Below, piece by piece: positions 12,724-13,311 of a DNA stretch of 13,311 nt (positions are counted from its first letter, which is position 1; each line of letters opens with the position of its first letter). The stretch is from CAZZIQ01 sp964654355 (GTDB lineage: Bacteria > Pseudomonadota > Gammaproteobacteria > GCF-002020875). The stretch covers positions 1-13,311 of the forward strand of contig CAZZIQ010000025.1 of the NCBI GenBank assembly GCA_964654355.1. The letters run 5' to 3'. A program made the position numbers and the translations under genes. The notes beneath the pieces were generated by a model, which worked only from the letters and a program-made list of their open reading frames with translations, searched no databases and had not been told where the DNA came from.

Positions 12724-13311
12724 TCTTGCCGTAGCCGCGGACGTTCACGCTCCAACCACTGCAAGGTCAAAATTGGGCTTGCCGAAAAAATCTCGTTGGC
12801 ATGCAAACGACGCAAGGCCTCTTCCGCCGACACAACATGCACTCGAATATCTTCATGCTCGTGGGCAAGACCGTGGTGCTGTCCATCCAGACCGGTCGAA
12901 TCCACTTCACCACAAAACACACTCACCCTCTCCGAGGTGCCGCCCGGACTCACGTAGCAATCGCAAATGAATTCAACACGACCGATGCTGCAGCCCGACT
13001 CTTCCAGCGCTTCTCGCCGCACGACATCTTCCGGGGTCTCTCCTTCGCCAATCATCCCAGCCACGATCTCCGTAAGCCAAGGGCCCTGTGGATGCTCCAT
13101 GGCGCCAATCCGAAATTGTTCGACCAACACCACGGTATCGTGCACCGGATCATACGGAAGAATCGCCGCAGCGTGGCCACGCTCAAAGAGCTCGCGGGTC
13201 ATGGGCGGCGTCCAACCGCCCTCAAACAAGGTATGCCGTAGACGATAGCGTTCCAACTTAAAGAACCCATCAAAGCCGACTTCTTTCTTCAAAATCTCGT
13301 ATTCGTTTTCC
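12714..13311 (-). CDS. nudF: ADP-ribose pyrophosphatase (partial, 5' end outside window)
   Basis: This is a Nudix hydrolase of the NudF type, splitting ADP-ribose into AMP and ribose 5-phosphate. The Nudix box is complete: reading from the TTG codon at 13292, G79-x5-E85-x7-R93-E94-A-L-E97-E98-S-G-C. Other NudF landmarks are RELFERGHAAAILPYDPVHD, VLVEQFRIGAM, the SPGGTSERVSVF loop and HEDIRVHVVS near the C-terminus, collinear with E. coli NudF. The frame is open to the right edge (ENEYEILKKEVGFDGFF), which aligns with internal E. coli sequence, so the true start lies beyond the window and the TTG is not it. The order nudF-yqiB is conserved; in E. coli cpdA and parE follow, while here htpG comes next. 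Confidence 0.93.
   Translation of the reverse strand, partial: ENEYEILKKEVGFDGFFKLERYRLRHTLFEGGWTPPMTRELFERGHAAAILPYDPVHDTVVLVEQFRIGAMEHPQGPWLTEIVAGMIGEGETPEDVVRREALEESGCSIGRVEFICDCYVSPGGTSERVSVFCGEVDSTGLDGQHHGLAHEHEDIRVHVVSAEEALRRLHANEIFSASPILTLQWLERERPRLRQEWI

Noticed and set aside
1..13311. CRISPR arrays, tRNA or rRNA genes, prophage or toxin-antitoxin genes
   Set aside because: No regularly spaced direct repeats, no cloverleaf or rRNA signature, and no genes of those classes were seen on either strand.

Overview
The window looks like chromosomal DNA of a gammaproteobacterium. The nudF-yqiB pair, uup next to slyX, a SlyX ending in the typical PPPHY tail, HtpG and a PBP4-type DacB all fit that class. 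I cannot fix the genus; an environmental or deep-branching lineage such as the Xanthomonadales/Nevskiales side is possible but is a guess. Nearly all the coding content is housekeeping and stress-response genes. The unusual material is non-coding.

Layout. Positions 1-460 hold no gene I can support, but they are packed with inverted repeats: a 21-bp inverted repeat (105-125 / 370-390) enclosing two copies of a structured repeat in opposite orientation. Next come a small LETM1-like protein gene (minus) and a divergent DUF2892 membrane protein gene (plus), with a dyad between their starts. The DUF2892 gene ends in a strong UUCG-loop terminator.

Positions 1200-7706 are a plus-strand run of four closely spaced genes: a second-type Lon protease, the ABC-F ATPase Uup, SlyX, and an RNase II/R-family exoribonuclease. 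I see no terminator between them, so they are probably one transcription unit with a protein/RNA/ribosome quality-control flavour. The unit converges on a minus-strand group read right to left: dacB (PBP4), an unrecognised 112-residue protein and a BolA/IbaG-type protein. The convergent gap (7707-7877) contains a third copy of the structured repeat.

From 10048 to the right edge, on the minus strand, lie the htpG terminator, htpG, yqiB (DUF1249) and nudF, whose 5' end lies outside the window. A good sigma-32-like promoter for htpG starts at the yqiB stop codon.

Main observation. Three diverged copies (157-234, 258-362, 7765-7859) of an apparently dispersed repeat share one architecture: an outer stem closing two inner hairpins. 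Stem sequences differ between copies while pairing is kept, and all six inner loops show GGA, the core recognised by CsrA/RsmA proteins. Whether this is a regulatory RNA, a miniature mobile element or both cannot be decided from this window.
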